A DNA stretch of 64,000 nt from Morinoia aosen (taxonomy: Eukaryota; Arthropoda; Malacostraca; Amphipoda; Talitridae). Shown piece by piece: positions 1 to 11,400 of the stretch (its first letter is position 1; each line of letters starts with the position of its first letter). A program made the position numbers and the translations under genes. Location: positions 34,138,139-34,202,138 of the forward strand of contig CM059563.1 in assembly GCA_030386875.1 (NCBI GenBank), given 5' to 3'. The notes under the pieces were generated by a model, which saw nothing but the letters and a program-made list of their open reading frames with translations, did no database searches and was not told the DNA's origin.

Positions 1-238
1 GAAGCTTCTATTTGAACGCTATATCTTCACCGTAACCAGATGGGTACATCGTATGTTGAGATCAACTTTTTACGCTACTTAATTAATTCGGTGTCAACAC
101 CGAACTTTGTCGCTGCGGTTATTTACGATGGATTTTCCAAAAATTAATGCCAGCGTCATTCAGATCGTCACGAACGCATGACATTCACGAAGGATCTCCT
201 TACATAGGTCGCTTTCAACTGGTGGAATTTGTGGCATC

Positions 239-592
239 AAGCCTGCCCGTAGTTCGGCTGCTTCATGCCTGCCCGTGGTTCGCCTGCTTCATGCCTGCCC
301 GTGGTTCGCCTGTTTCATGCCTGCCCGTGGGTCGCCTGCTTCATGCCTGCCCGTGGCTCGCCTGCTTCATGCCTGCTCGTGGTTCGCCTACTTCATGCCT
401 GCCCGTGGTTCGCCTGCTTCATAATTGCCCGTAGTTCGGCTGCTTCATGCCTGCCCGTGGTTCACCTACTTCATGCCTGTCCGTAGTTTGCCTGCTTCAA
501 ATCTGCCTGTAGTTGGCCTGCTTCAAATCTGCCCGTAGTTTGTCTGCTTCAAGCCTACCCGTAGTTCGCCGGTTTCAAATCTGCCCATAGTC
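239..592. repeat. 26-bp minisatellite, about 13-14 copies
   Basis: Tandem copies of a 26-bp unit containing TTCATGCCTGCCCGTGGTTC; successive TTCATG motifs at 262 and 288 give the period. The central copies are nearly identical, and those past about 490 are diverged (CTTCAAATCTGCC variants). Because 26 is not a multiple of 3, the unit is read in all three frames in turn, so the short open frames here are by-products and not genes. Confidence 0.93.
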
Positions 593-1430
593 TTCTTTGA
601 TGAAGTCAGCAGCTCGCTCCCCGATCATCATCGCTACCGCGTTTGTCGGAGCTGTAGTAAACAAAATTATTTCAATGTAGGAGTAGTACTTTATGCCAAA
701 GAACCTTAGCAATGTTATTGTGTTTACTGTAGATCACACTTATATCAGAAGGGTGTAGAAATATTTGCCGGCATCCTAGTAATGTATTATTCAACGGTCG
801 ATATTTTGAGAAAAAAATTCCAGTGATTCCGAGCTCAAAATTTGGTCCTTAGTAGTGCTTTCGATGACATTTTAATTCTTTTTTAATGCCGTTCAATATG
901 TAGGGAAGCGCTATCAAAAATATGGAGATTGATTGAATCACTAACCATTTTTTTTTTAAATTTAGGCCTGGAGCTTTTTCAATCTTATGTGACTTGTGTG
1001 TCACGTATAATTTCTTAAGGCCTCCATTCACGACACATGTAGCCAACTCAGTACGCAAACCCTTACTCATGCCAATTGGCGTCGTGAGTGAGTACGCTCA
1101 TGCTCCAACTCACGCCCAATTTCTACGCATGAGTTTGAGTTGGAGCTTATCTCATTTTCCTGATATTTAGTGCGAGAATCTTACGGCTTGTGCTGCCGAC
1201 TGACCCGCACGGTATACCGTGCTGACCCGTGAGTGGGCTCGAAATATCCAACCCGTCATTTTGCTCGTGTTTTTGTCGTGTTTTGCGCTTCCATTCTGGT
1301 GTGAAAATACTATTTATATAGAACTAGCTAAAAGTAATTTTTTGTCACATTTGATATATTTCAGATTATTAAACGAAAGGTGCTAACCAGTATACTGTCA
1401 GGAAAAAATGGCAGCCACTATAATTTGCGC
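593..1430. other. Unassigned stretch
   Basis: No coding similarity recognised. Around 1085-1150 there are short inverted and repeated motifs (CTCCAACTCA / TGAGTTGGAG) that may be the edge of a mobile element linked to the MADF relic downstream; a related TTGGAGTTGG motif recurs near 1853. Confidence 0.4.
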
Positions 1431-1434
1431 GCTA

Positions 1435-1790
1435 TGGCTACTTGTGAGGAAACGGTTTCTTATTTACCAACATTAACTAGCAAAATGAATTCTAAAGCGT
1501 TCCTGAAAGAATTTATAGAGGCTTTTCAAAACTACCTGTGCCTCTGGCGTGTTGAAAGCTCGCAATATCCGAATAAACAATTAAAAAACAGCGTATGAGG
1601 AGTTAAAGAATAAATTCAAACAGGTAAATCCCGATGCCTCGAGGGAGGACGTATTGAAAAAGATATACTCTTTACGCACCTGTTGGCGGAAGAAATTAAA
1701 AAAGGTAGAATCGTCGAAAACGTCAGGGACGGGCGCAAAAGACATTCACATGCCAACTCTGGTATTATGACTTGTAACATTTTCTGAAGG
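1435..1790 (+). pseudogene. MADF-domain protein relic (frameshifted)
   Basis: The reading frame from the ATG at 1435 gives FLKEFIEAFQNYLCLW, the start of a MADF (Myb/SANT-like) DNA-binding domain. It then stops at about 1596 because of a frame change. A second frame continues the domain without a gap (AYEELKNKFKQVNPDASRED, then SLRTCWRKKLKKVE and KTSGTGAKDIHMPTL). The expected WYY-D-L-F ending is only recovered by another small frame change near 1770. MADF proteins are either host transcription factors or the accessory DNA-binding protein of PIF/Harbinger transposons. Two frame breaks and no upstream exons suggest a dead transposon-derived copy, but a decayed host gene cannot be excluded. Confidence 0.75.
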
Positions 1791-2696
1791 ACTAAAGCAG
1801 CTGAAAGCTTGGGCTTGCCGTGGGGAAGCAGGCTTGCCTTGTCCTTACTTCAGTTGGAGTTGGCGGCATGTGTCGTTAATGGGTCCCTTTACAGTAGAGT
1901 TTTCACATATTCAGAAGTCCAAAAATAATTTCATATTCGAACTAATTAATTTTTAATGTACAACCGTGTGATCAATAGAAAAATTTGTTATTTCACTTAA
2001 TTTAATTTCTGCGTACTGACATTCATTGATGAATACATATACGTATATACATACATATGTACCAAGTATTATGTAAGCATAAGATCAGGTTAGAGTATTA
2101 CTAAATCAAATATTATTATGTAGTGATCTTTAGTGTTGGTTTTTGTGTTAGTGCAATGTGTTATATGTGGAGTTTTGTGTTCATGTATTCAGAATGAGCG
2201 TCCAAACGAGACGTGAAGATGTTGAACATATAGTGTAGAGGATGCAAATATAGCACGCCTATATAGTTCTTCATGTGTATGGCGTACGAGTTAAAGTATA
2301 TTGTAAGTGATGAATTATAGTTTGCGGTGTTCGAGTTCTAGTATCAAAAGGCAGTATTTGTTGTTGGAAAAGAAGTAGATTGACTGTCCAATTTAGTATT
2401 TCAAAGGTTCATAATTGTGGCATTTAAATTGATATTGCGAGTTCTCTGCAAAGGAATTGTGTAATAGGATATAATTGGCTGGAATATAAGTAAGTGTAAC
2501 ACGCATAAATATTATATCCCAAGAGTATTAGAGAACAGAACACCGAAAAACCATAAGAAAATGGTCATAGAGATATAAGTAGGTGTATTATCGAATTTGG
2601 TGAGTACCCATAATAATTATAATTTTTCAGGCTCCTTGTAGTGTATTGTTACATATATACTGTGATTGCTTTGCTTGGGAAATTTGCTTATCATTT
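1791..2696. other. AT-rich stretch, no gene seen
   Basis: AT-rich DNA with TATATACATA-type simple sequence around 2035-2065. No coding similarity was recognised in either strand. The segment ends in an approximately 90-bp motif that recurs at 5250-5340, so part of it may be an old copy of the same unknown element. Confidence 0.4.
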
Positions 2697-2790
2697 GCGA
2701 GTATGGAGGTGTGCCTTTCCTCAATTTCGAGATTTTCGAGTTAATGTAAATTAACAAGGGGCCTAACGTCTCGTGGCACATGTCCATGCA
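2697..2790. repeat. Diverged direct repeat, copy 1 (partner at 5250-5340)
   Basis: The segment from TATGGAGGTGTGCC to GTCTCGTGGCACATG resembles 5250-5340 (CATGGAGGTACGCC to GTCTCGTGTCATAG). Both contain a TAATGTAAA(A)TTAA core followed by a G run and then CTAA(C/G)TCTCGTG. This copy ends just where the large palindrome begins; the partner ends just where the extra block in the left arm ends. The placement suggests both are the same terminus of one repeat family. Confidence 0.6.
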
Positions 2791-3263
2791 TATATATAGA
2801 TATGTTTGTGGCTATTAATATCTACATATATATACTTGTAATGAGACATGTTAAATATATATGTGTTAGCAAACCCACACAGAAGCCGTAGCTAGCTGCA
2901 GAAGCGCGGGAAATACAGCCGGGCGCGTCTGAGAGGGAAATAGGGGTGTGTCTCACCAAGAGAAGGGGGGTTTATGTGCGGAACAGGAGCAGAATGTAGA
3001 GCTAGTACATACAGAAGCAAACATAAAGGACCGGTTGCAACATAAATACATAGCATAGAAAAGTAAAGGGTTAAATTTCATGCACTACAAGTGAGGAAAC
3101 AAGGAATTTTGGGGGTTATAAAAGGATTTGAGAGGGCTGTGCGTAGTAATACAAGATGAAGGCAAGGGACACGTAAGCGCAAAGAGGTGACGCTCACTTG
3201 CGAGCCAATAGGAGCATCCGAATTTTTCGTGGGCTCGCATCGCGCTCCATCGCGCTTCTGTTA

Positions 3264-3531
3264 AGGGCCGCTTACACTAGGGGATATTTCAGACGTGAGG
3301 CGCGACAAGTGTATGCGGGGCTCACCACTCAGGCTCATATTTGTGTGTGTTTATACGAAGTTCTCTATTCGCCAAGTTAGTTACGAGGCTCTTGAGTGTC
3401 GTGGATTACGAATTTGATCAGAGCGAATAGGAAACTTCGTATAAGCTCACACAAATATGAGCCTGAGTGGTGAGCCTCGCATACACGTGTTGCGCCTCAC
3501 GGCCGAAATGTCCCCTAGTGTAAACGGCCCT
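3264..3531. mobile_element. Harbinger-like palindromic MITE, TTA target duplication
   Basis: A foldback unit beginning AGGGCCG(C)TTACACTAGGGG and ending CCCCTAGTGTAAACGGCCCT, flanked by TTA at 3261-3263 and 3532-3534. The matching site in the right arm of the big palindrome (near 7737) has a single TTA and no insert, which directly proves insertion with a 3-bp TTA duplication. That target is typical of PIF/Harbinger elements. The inner sequence is also palindromic (CACAAATATGAGCCTGAGTGGTGAGCCTCGCATACAC and its mirror around a short spacer at about 3375-3425). No coding capacity. Confidence 0.85.
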
Positions 3532-3724
3532 TTAGGCTTGGGCGTATATAAATGCAGGATCAGAAAGGAGTTGCCCATTTCACCGTTCCTCTAATTCGGT
3601 GTAGCACGTCGGAAAGATGTAGGCCCAGAGAGCAACAAAGGGGAGTTTAGCTGATTTTTTTGTGAGTGTTAGGAAGTGAGAGAATTCAGGGGATGATATC
3701 ATTTAGGATATTAATTTTTTTTCC

Positions 3725-5343
3725 TAAAGCAAATGTTAGAAAACATTTTAATAGTGTGAATTTTTTTTTAATTTACGGAAGTGTGATTTTTTAGATTGTG
3801 CTTTCTTAAAATAAATGGTGTTAATTGTGTTTTTTTTTTGTGCTTTCGTTTCTCTAAATTATTTTGTGCTCATTTTTAAGATTTGTTCGTTGAAATTTTA
3901 GCACCCATAAAAGATTCCATAGTGCAGCAGCGCAGGCAGGGGTGCACAGCGGTTTGTGTGTGTGAGTGATAGTGTGTGTTGTGTTTGTGAGTGGAAGTTA
4001 CTCACGACCCTTGAAACGAAAAGCGTGAGTCGCAACGGTCGTATGGGCTCAGCAAAATTTTTGTGGTAAAGCAATTTTAAGAGGTCTGGCCAGTGTTAAG
4101 GGTAGATGTCGAGTTGAGTTGAGAAGCGAAGAGATTTATGGCGGACCCTTGAGACGAACTGCCTGGCAAACAAATATTCCCTTACACACGCAGGACACCG
4201 TTTCCAGAGGGGTGGAGGTAGAGTGTTGTTAGAAAAACAAACAAAAGGGCTTTCGCGTCGAACTTGTAGAAGAATTTGGGGAGGAGCTAGTCAAGCTCAC
4301 GTCAGGGGAAGTGGCTGCCAATGAGGATCAGGCATATCACAAGAGGGAAAATTCGAAGTGTAGAACCGCCAAATGAACAGCTATTTCGACTGAGAAGGAG
4401 GGTTTAAACGAGCGCTTCTAAAATTTCTGAAGAGCCTGATTGGTCATACGTGAAAAGAGAGGACAACCTTCTCGAACATTTAGGTAGAGCAGATGGAATG
4501 GAGTCAGTCTTACGCAGAACGCCGCCCGATAAAAATAGGGGCGAAGAATATCTCAACCATACCGTGGTGATTATTCAATGGAAAATTAGTGGCTTCGCCA
4601 GGGCGGGTGGGCGGCCTCTTGTTTTCACTTTCTATATAAAGAAAATCTGTGAGTAACTGAATATAGTCGTCGAAAGACATTTTTCTGAACTGTGAATTAC
4701 TCGTGGGAATTTGATCTGAAGCTGTGCTTGTGTAAATGAAGCAGTGATCTGAATGACTATGTCCTGCGCTGTTGGATACGAAACAAGAATATAGGGATTA
4801 TTCCATAATGTCCCGATGTGTAGCTATAATGTAGAGGAGTTGGCTGGCCAGCCGAAGTGACCAGGGTAGTATTGTCGTGAAGGTTATTGGGTGCGTACAG
4901 TTACTCGATTAAATTTGTTGAGTTGGAGTGCTGTAAAGGTTAGAGTTTTGAGGCATTTCATCGAATGACACGTTCATTGTTTGAAGATTATTTTTCGTGT
5001 TGTATGACCTACTACAGTGACCATAAAATTATGCGAAATTTATCTGGCGTATAATCTACCCGATATTGGAGGGCTCATCTCTCGTCAACGCAGATGCGCA
5101 CAGAAAAACCGCGCGATCGTAAGTGGGTTCACTTCCCAGCGGTGAGTACCGTCCTTGTTTTAGTATATGCTCTGTAAATGTCAATTATTTGTGCACTCAG
5201 ATTTTCCCACATATTTTATCGTGCCTTTCTTTCTAGTGCATTTAATTATTTCATGGAGGTACGCCAATTCCTCTATTCCGAGAACCTGGTTTCCTAATTA
5301 ATGTAAAATTAATGAGGGGGCAGGACTAAGTCTCGTGTCATAG
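3725..5343. mobile_element. Unidentified 1.6-kb insertion in left palindrome arm
   Basis: Sequence present in the left arm but absent from the right arm, where the flanks are continuous near 7535-7562. It begins in a T-rich, G/T-rich stretch, contains no long ORF, and ends with the 5250-5340 motif shared with 2697-2790. No transposase or RT motif was recognised. It could be a non-autonomous element; alternatively the right arm suffered a deletion. The exact borders are blurred by T runs. Confidence 0.55.
5250..5340. repeat. Diverged direct repeat, copy 2 (partner at 2697-2790)
   Basis: See the partner. The shared core is GGAGGT..GCC, TTCCTC, TAATGTAAA(A)TTAA, a G run, and TCTCGTG. It lies at the inner end of the block missing from the right arm. 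Confidence 0.6.
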
Positions 5344-6268
5344 TTGAGAAATCAACATTGAGACTAGTAGTTTTTTTACATTGAGTATTAAGGCTGGTGA
5401 GAGTTGGGAAGCGTCATCGAGTAACGGCAAAGATTGAGTTGCAGTCTTAAGCAGTGTATTTTTTCTTTATTTTACATTTTTGTTTCAAGCAGAGTGTTGT
5501 GATTTTTATTTTTGAACTTGGGTTAGAATGGGTTAAAGTCAAGAATGTCAAAAAGGGCAAGCTACGTAAATGAACTTGTCACACGAGGGGTTAAATAATT
5601 GTTTCTCTGATGGAATTCATGTTAAATCGGATTCTTTAGTCAACGCACAGTAAATTAAGAATAGTGAGGGCGTTGTTTTACCATTCAGTTGTGTAGGGAA
5701 AAGCTCGTTTATTTGTAACACATTTTGCGGCCGGAGCCGGCCATAAATATCAATGATGCCATTTGGCAAGTCAAGTAATTCATGCAAATGCTAAGTTTCT
5801 GAATTAATGTATCTTTTGTGTTTTTCATTGTGCGTTCAAATAAAAAATTCACTACGTTTGCTTGGAATCTTGTGGGAATCTTGTGAAATTGTTCGGGGAT
5901 TAAAGGGGTGTAAATCAAATCAATAAATTCAAATTGGGGGGGTTTATTTGCCGTCAAAATACCAGGAATGAAAGCTTAAGGGGAATAGATTACTTAAGAT
6001 TCCCATTGTTCCCAGGGAGGGAGGCTCAACGGTTTGGAGCTACATCGAAGTGATGCAAAAAAAAGGCGCACACAGAGTTGAAGAGTCACCGCCTTACCGC
6101 CTACACATCAGACTCAAGGAAGTGAACAAGCGGCTGAGCGTAGCAACCTTTTACACAGGCGCCAAGAGTTAGAAAGAGTTCGGTATTGATCTATTATTTT
6201 TCTTCGAGCTGCGTGAGTGATATGAGCCATGCGTAATTCGCAATAATGTGCTTTGCGCCTATCCCTAT

Positions 6269-6301
6269 CTGTTTCGTGACACCGATGGTATCACGAAACA
6301 G
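6269..6301. repeat. 33-bp near-perfect hairpin at the palindrome centre
   Basis: CTGTTTCGTGA at 6269 pairs with TCACGAAACAG ending at 6301 around a short loop. It lies at the left edge of the spacer between the two giant arms, so the palindrome contains a small strong hairpin near its centre. Confidence 0.85.
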
Positions 6302-8185
6302 AAAAGGCGGCTGTCGCATCCGTATATCCGTAGTAACGAATTTAACCTCATAGTGGGAGAGGAAAAGGAAAATTTAGAGCGGAAGAAACACAGAAGGAGG
6401 AATAATAGAACAGGTGGAAAATAGAAATAGTAAGCGTCTATTCTGCTCACCCACTCCAGTACTCCAGATCAGCACAGGAAAATAAAAACTACAAGTGATG
6501 CATTTTAATTACGTTGATTTATGACTTTATATGAGAACACGTGATTGGCTTAACACCTTAGGCAATCGGCAAGAATTAAATGAGACGCCATACTAGCAAA
6601 TTGTCGCACGCGCGAATAGGAACAAAGCACGTTATTGCGAATTACACATGGCTCATATCACTCACGCAGCACGAAGAAAGATAATAGATCAATACCGAAC
6701 TCTTTCAAACTCTTGGCGTCTGCGTAAAAGGATGCTACGCTCAGCCGCTTGTTCACTTCCCTGAGGCTGATGTGTAGGCGGTAAGGCGATGACGCTTCAA
6801 CTCTGTGTGCGCCTTTTTTTGCATCACTTCGATGTAGCTCCAAGCCGTTGAGTCTCCCTCCCTGGGAACAATGACATCTTAAGTAATCTATTCCCCTTAA
6901 GCCTTCATTCCCTGTATTTTGACGGCAAATAAACCCCTCTAAATTGAATTGATTGATTTGATTTACTCTTCTTTAATTCCCGAACAATTTCACAAGATTC
7001 CCACGAGATTCCAAGCGAACTTAGTGATTCTTTTTATTTGAACGCATAATGAAAAACGTAGAAGTTATATTCATTCAGAAGTTTAGCATTTTCATGAATT
7101 ACTTGACTTGGCAAATGGCGTCATTGATATTAATGGCCGGCTCTGGCCGCAAAATGTGTTACAGAAAAACGAGCTTTTCCCCACACAACAGAATGTTAAA
7201 ACGACGCTCTCACTATTCTTAATTTACTGTGCGTTGACTAAAGAAACCCATTTAACAATAATTACATTAGAGAAACAATTATTTAACCCCTCGTGTGATA
7301 AGTTCATTTCCGGAGCTTGCCCATTTTGACATTCTTGACTTCAACCCATTCTAACCCATTTTTAAAAACAAAAATCACAACACCCTGCTTGAAACAAAAA
7401 TGCAAAATAACAAAACACAATACACTGCTTTAGGCTGCAACTCAATCTCTGCCGTAACTCGTTGACGCTTCCCAACTCTAACCAGCCTTAATACTCAATG
7501 TAAAATAACTACCAGTCGTATGATGATTTCTCTTCAACTGTTTAAAAAACCAAAATCAATATTCTAAATGATACCATCCCCTGAATTCTCTCGCTTCCTA
7601 ACACTCACAAAAAAATCTACTCATCTCCCCTTTGTAGCTCTCTGGGCCTACATCTTGCCGACGTGCTACACCGAATTAGGGAAGCGGTGAAGTGGGCAAC
7701 CCCTTTCTGATCCTGCGTTTATATACGCCCAAGCCTAACTGAAACGCGATGGAGCGCGATGCTAGCCCGCGAAAAATTCGCATGCTCCTATTGGTTCGCT
7801 CGTGAGCGTCACCTCTTTTCGCTAACGTGTCCCTCGACTTCATCTTGTATTACTACGCACAGCCCTCTCAAATCCTTTCATAACCCCAAAAATCCCGAGT
7901 TTCCTCACTTTTAGTGCATGAAATTTAACCCTTTACTTTTTTATGCTATGTATTTATGTTGCAACCGGTCCTTTATGTTTGCCTCTGTACGTACTAGCTC
8001 TACATTCTGCTCCTGTCCCTCGCATCAACCTCCCTTCTCTTGGTGAGACACACTCTTATTTCCCTCACCGACGCACCCGGCTGTATTTCCCGCGCTTCTG
8101 TAGCTAGCTACGGCTTATGTGTAGGTTTGCAAACTTAACATGTCTCATTACATACTATTACAATTCTATGCATATATATACATGG

Positions 8186-8400
8186 TTATCAGCTTATATG
8201 CATGTATATAGAGACATAGATAAGCAAGTATATATTTATAAATACGTAAAGAAATGCATAGTTACAAATATACTTACCTACATATCTTTGTGCATAAATA
8301 AACTTACGTATCTATGTATACATATTTATACACACATACTTATGCATACATATATATTAAATGTACACCGTATATCTATGTACAAATAGAACGCACTGAA
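8186..8400. repeat. AT-rich degenerate simple sequence
   Basis: Loose repeats of TATATACATA / CATACATATAT type spanning the outer right border of the palindrome and the gap before the last visible GMC exon. An open frame here is low-complexity and not a gene. Confidence 0.7.
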
Positions 8401-8430
8401 TGGCGTACCATGAGAGCACGCACGACTCAC

Positions 8431-8492
8431 TTGACGGTATGGTGGGCGTGATGGACATGTCTGCCACGCGCAGGCCTGCCACGCCGTGAACC
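8431..8492 (-). CDS. GMC oxidoreductase exon 13 (C-terminal, last one found)
   Basis: Acceptor ATGCAG before 8492 and donor GTGAGT after 8431. It encodes [20 protein letters not shown], matching the family's VHG-LRV-DAS-MP-IPSGN stretch. The phase fits exon 12 (GA plus G). Family consensus DASIMP reads DMSITP here, a noticeable departure. The next exon should begin by completing a Ser codon and continue GN-NA. Confidence 0.88.
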
Positions 8493-11400
8493 CTGCATGT
8501 GGACGTGTCAGTAAATGAACGGCGGGGAACTTTTATTTTGATGTCTTTTTATGACGAACATTATGACACCCTCTCAGGCAACCCTTGCTTTATGCATACT
8601 GTGGTATAAAGTATAATTCTTTTCCAGAGAATATTGGCTAAAGCTTCATTCCAGAAAATTGAGCGAAGTTACTGAAAAGGGCCGTTTGTGACTGAGAGGA
8701 ATGAAACGTGATACATGTGATTCAGTTTCATTTTACTCAGCTAGTGACCTCAGCCCACAATTTTTGCTTCTATAGCGGCTCATACACGCTAAATTTTTTA
8801 GTAAATTTTATGCCAAATTATTTGACGGTTAGACGTTCGTCCTAGACGCTCAAACTTTTCAGAAAATTCTCATCAAATTTCGAGTCGTTCACTTTTTTCA
8901 ATTCTTTTCGAAAACTCATCCGTAGTGAGTTTATTTTCTTTTTCAGGTCCTCCTTCGTCCCTTCCGGATAATAATCCCGTATTTCTGTGAAAGAGTCTCA
9001 TGGGCCATCTCCTTCTTATTTCTATCATTATAACAGTTGCTTTTAATATTCCAAAGCGCTGGTAAATTTCGATAAAAATCTTTCAGCTTAAAAAAGAAAT
9101 TCTTCTCATGTTTCGTTGGAACCATCACGATGATCCGCGCACGTGCTCCTCAGATGATGTCTAATTACAAACAAATTTGCGCTTAATATTGCTAGGTACC
9201 ACACACGCACGAATTGTTTGAAATTTTTGCAAAAAAAGTTCTACTGGAATCAGATCTGTCAAACTTTTGACATGAAACCTTTCAGGTCGTCAAATTAAGC
9301 CTTGCACGATCAAATTAATGTCAAATAATTTGACACTAAAAATTGACGAAAAAAAATTGGGCGTGTATAAGCCGCTTAAACCTTCTGACACAAATCTAAG
9401 ATCTGCTGACATAACTGCATGTCTGACGAGCAAAAACATGAACCATGAGCAAGCTCAAAGCTTATTCTTGTTTCTAATTTCTCATGAGTCAAATAGAAAA
9501 TAAAAATGATATCGATATACAACTACAGCTTCACAGCACTCTGCTGGCGTTTGGAAATAATTTGCTGCATGATATGTAGTATCAAAAATAATTAATCTCA
9601 GCCAATCCCTAACTAAAGATGGTACTATTTTACTATGCTTTCCTGCTTAAAAACCGAACATACTCGTACAAGCAGAAAACAGGTATAAAATTTTGCAATG
9701 GAAAACATGTTATCACCATAAATTAAATCGATTCAATCAAACGTTTTCGTTGATGATCTTAATTGTGTTGAATTGAATAACATTCACATCCGTGTAAGCT
9801 GTTTTATAAGGCTGCGTAGTGTGAAAAGATCCTCGCCTACACCTGCAACACACGTTCTTTACTCTCGAGTCAACGGCTACACCCCTCTGTTTAAATAAGA
9901 GGTATTCCCACTTAATGGTGGGCTTCGTCGTTATCGTCATCTAAAAGATGGTAACAAAAGCGGCCCAGTTCAGATATGATGATCAGCTGAGATTAGAGTT
10001 CTAGGAATAAAATATAGCCTTATTAATTGTTGCGATAAACTCTTCAAAGAATCTATGAAATTTAATTTGCAACGTTATTCTGTGGAAATGAATAATGCTG
10101 GATGATTATTTGTGTTTGAATGCTGTTTTAAAATCATGGATGAAAGTATGACTAGTACAAAGTTGGAAGTGTTATGTAGATGATAAATTCATTAAAATGG
10201 CTGACGTTGCTGTAACACACCTGTAACATGAGTGTATTATTTAAATGGATAATTAAAGCAATATGCGTAGTTAACGACATGTGAGAGATCAAAAGATTCT
10301 CCATACGCGATATTTCCAGGTATGAAATTGACTGATAAAGTGGGGTTTTATTCGTATCATTGCAGAGTAGAGACACTGATCACTTACTCGAGCCTGTTAG
10401 ACACGACGAACATTTTGTTAGAGGATGGACCCATTCGTGCAGTGCAGCAGGGATGATAAGCTGTGATAGCCATGGAGCGGACGAAGCACCTCCAGTACGC
10501 GTCGGACCCGTACGAGAGGTGCTGGCAGCCGAGCAGGGGCTGCAGTGCAAAACACTTCATTGAATGGGATTGCAGTGAGGGAAAGCTTCTACTGCATGAG
10601 AGGATTGTGCACATACACACTCGTCATAGGTAAAATGAAAAAAATAAAAACAGCATATGATACATTTAAGGCACAGAATTATGAAAGGAAAATTATAATA
10701 TACCAATAATTCAGTTCAGAGTATAATAATTAATTACAAATCAAAATATAAATATATGTCCTTTCACAAATTTTTTATTGTTCCATTGTTCTCTATCATC
10801 GAGGGAGAAGCAATAAATGCTGCAGTGTGCTACCTAAAGGAAACTTAATAAAAGAAAAGTTGACGATTGAATATTTCATTTCACTGAGATTGAATCATGA
10901 TATCAAATAAATATGGTGATTGCAGAATCATTTCAGCAAAAACAGTGCCATGCACAAAGACTTTTAAATTACTGCATTAGTTGTAAAATTCAAGGGATTC
11001 GAATAATCGATGAAAAAGGGAATTGAAAAATGATCATTTCCAACACAACTGAGGCTTGAAATTTAAAGCAAATTTTCGAAAACTAAGTACATCTTACGTC
11101 ACTTCTATAAAAATTTTGATGTACTGCTCACCAAGATCTATGACGCTTATTTTATTCGCAGGTAATGATTTGAAAGGCAGCGTTTTAAATACCTCCACTA
11201 AATTTTGTAGTGCAATTAACGCTGGAGAAGTCTGCTAGTGTATTAATTTGTCATCGCTAGAAGCTACTCGAAAAAGAAAAGGTAGCTTTAAGTTCAATGT
11301 TCTCCAGTGGCCAGGCCCATCGCTGACCTACCGAAAATCTTTAGGGAACTCAGAAGTATCAGTTTACGTGAAGAATTTCAAAGAATCTTTGTGAATTTAA

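Larger units (their letters stand above)
2790..8185. repeat. Giant imperfect palindrome with 0.37-kb spacer
   Basis: The left arm (about 2790-6245) is the reverse complement of the right arm (about 6615-8185). Matching blocks are 2860-3260 with 7740-8140, 3535-3719 with 7560-7737, 5344-5700 with 7150-7545, and 5700-6245 with 6615-7150. Similarity is high but with many substitutions, so it is not an assembly mirror. The left arm is longer because of two extra blocks (3264-3531 and about 3725-5343). Both arms keep a TATA-like GTATATAAA (near 3545 and its mirror near 7725). It could be a Foldback/Galileo-like element with very long terminal inverted repeats, or two copies of one element joined head to head. 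No transposase was found. Confidence 0.85.

Noticed and set aside
239..592. CRISPR-like array
   Set aside because: No unique spacers: contiguous tandem units of 26 bp in a eukaryotic genome.
2790..8185. Assembly artefact explanation for the giant palindrome
   Set aside because: The arms differ at many positions and the left arm has two insertions with proper boundaries, which a mirrored misassembly would not produce.
8117..8389. 90-residue ORF rich in Tyr/Ile/Cys
   Set aside because: Translation of TATACATA-type simple sequence at the palindrome border.
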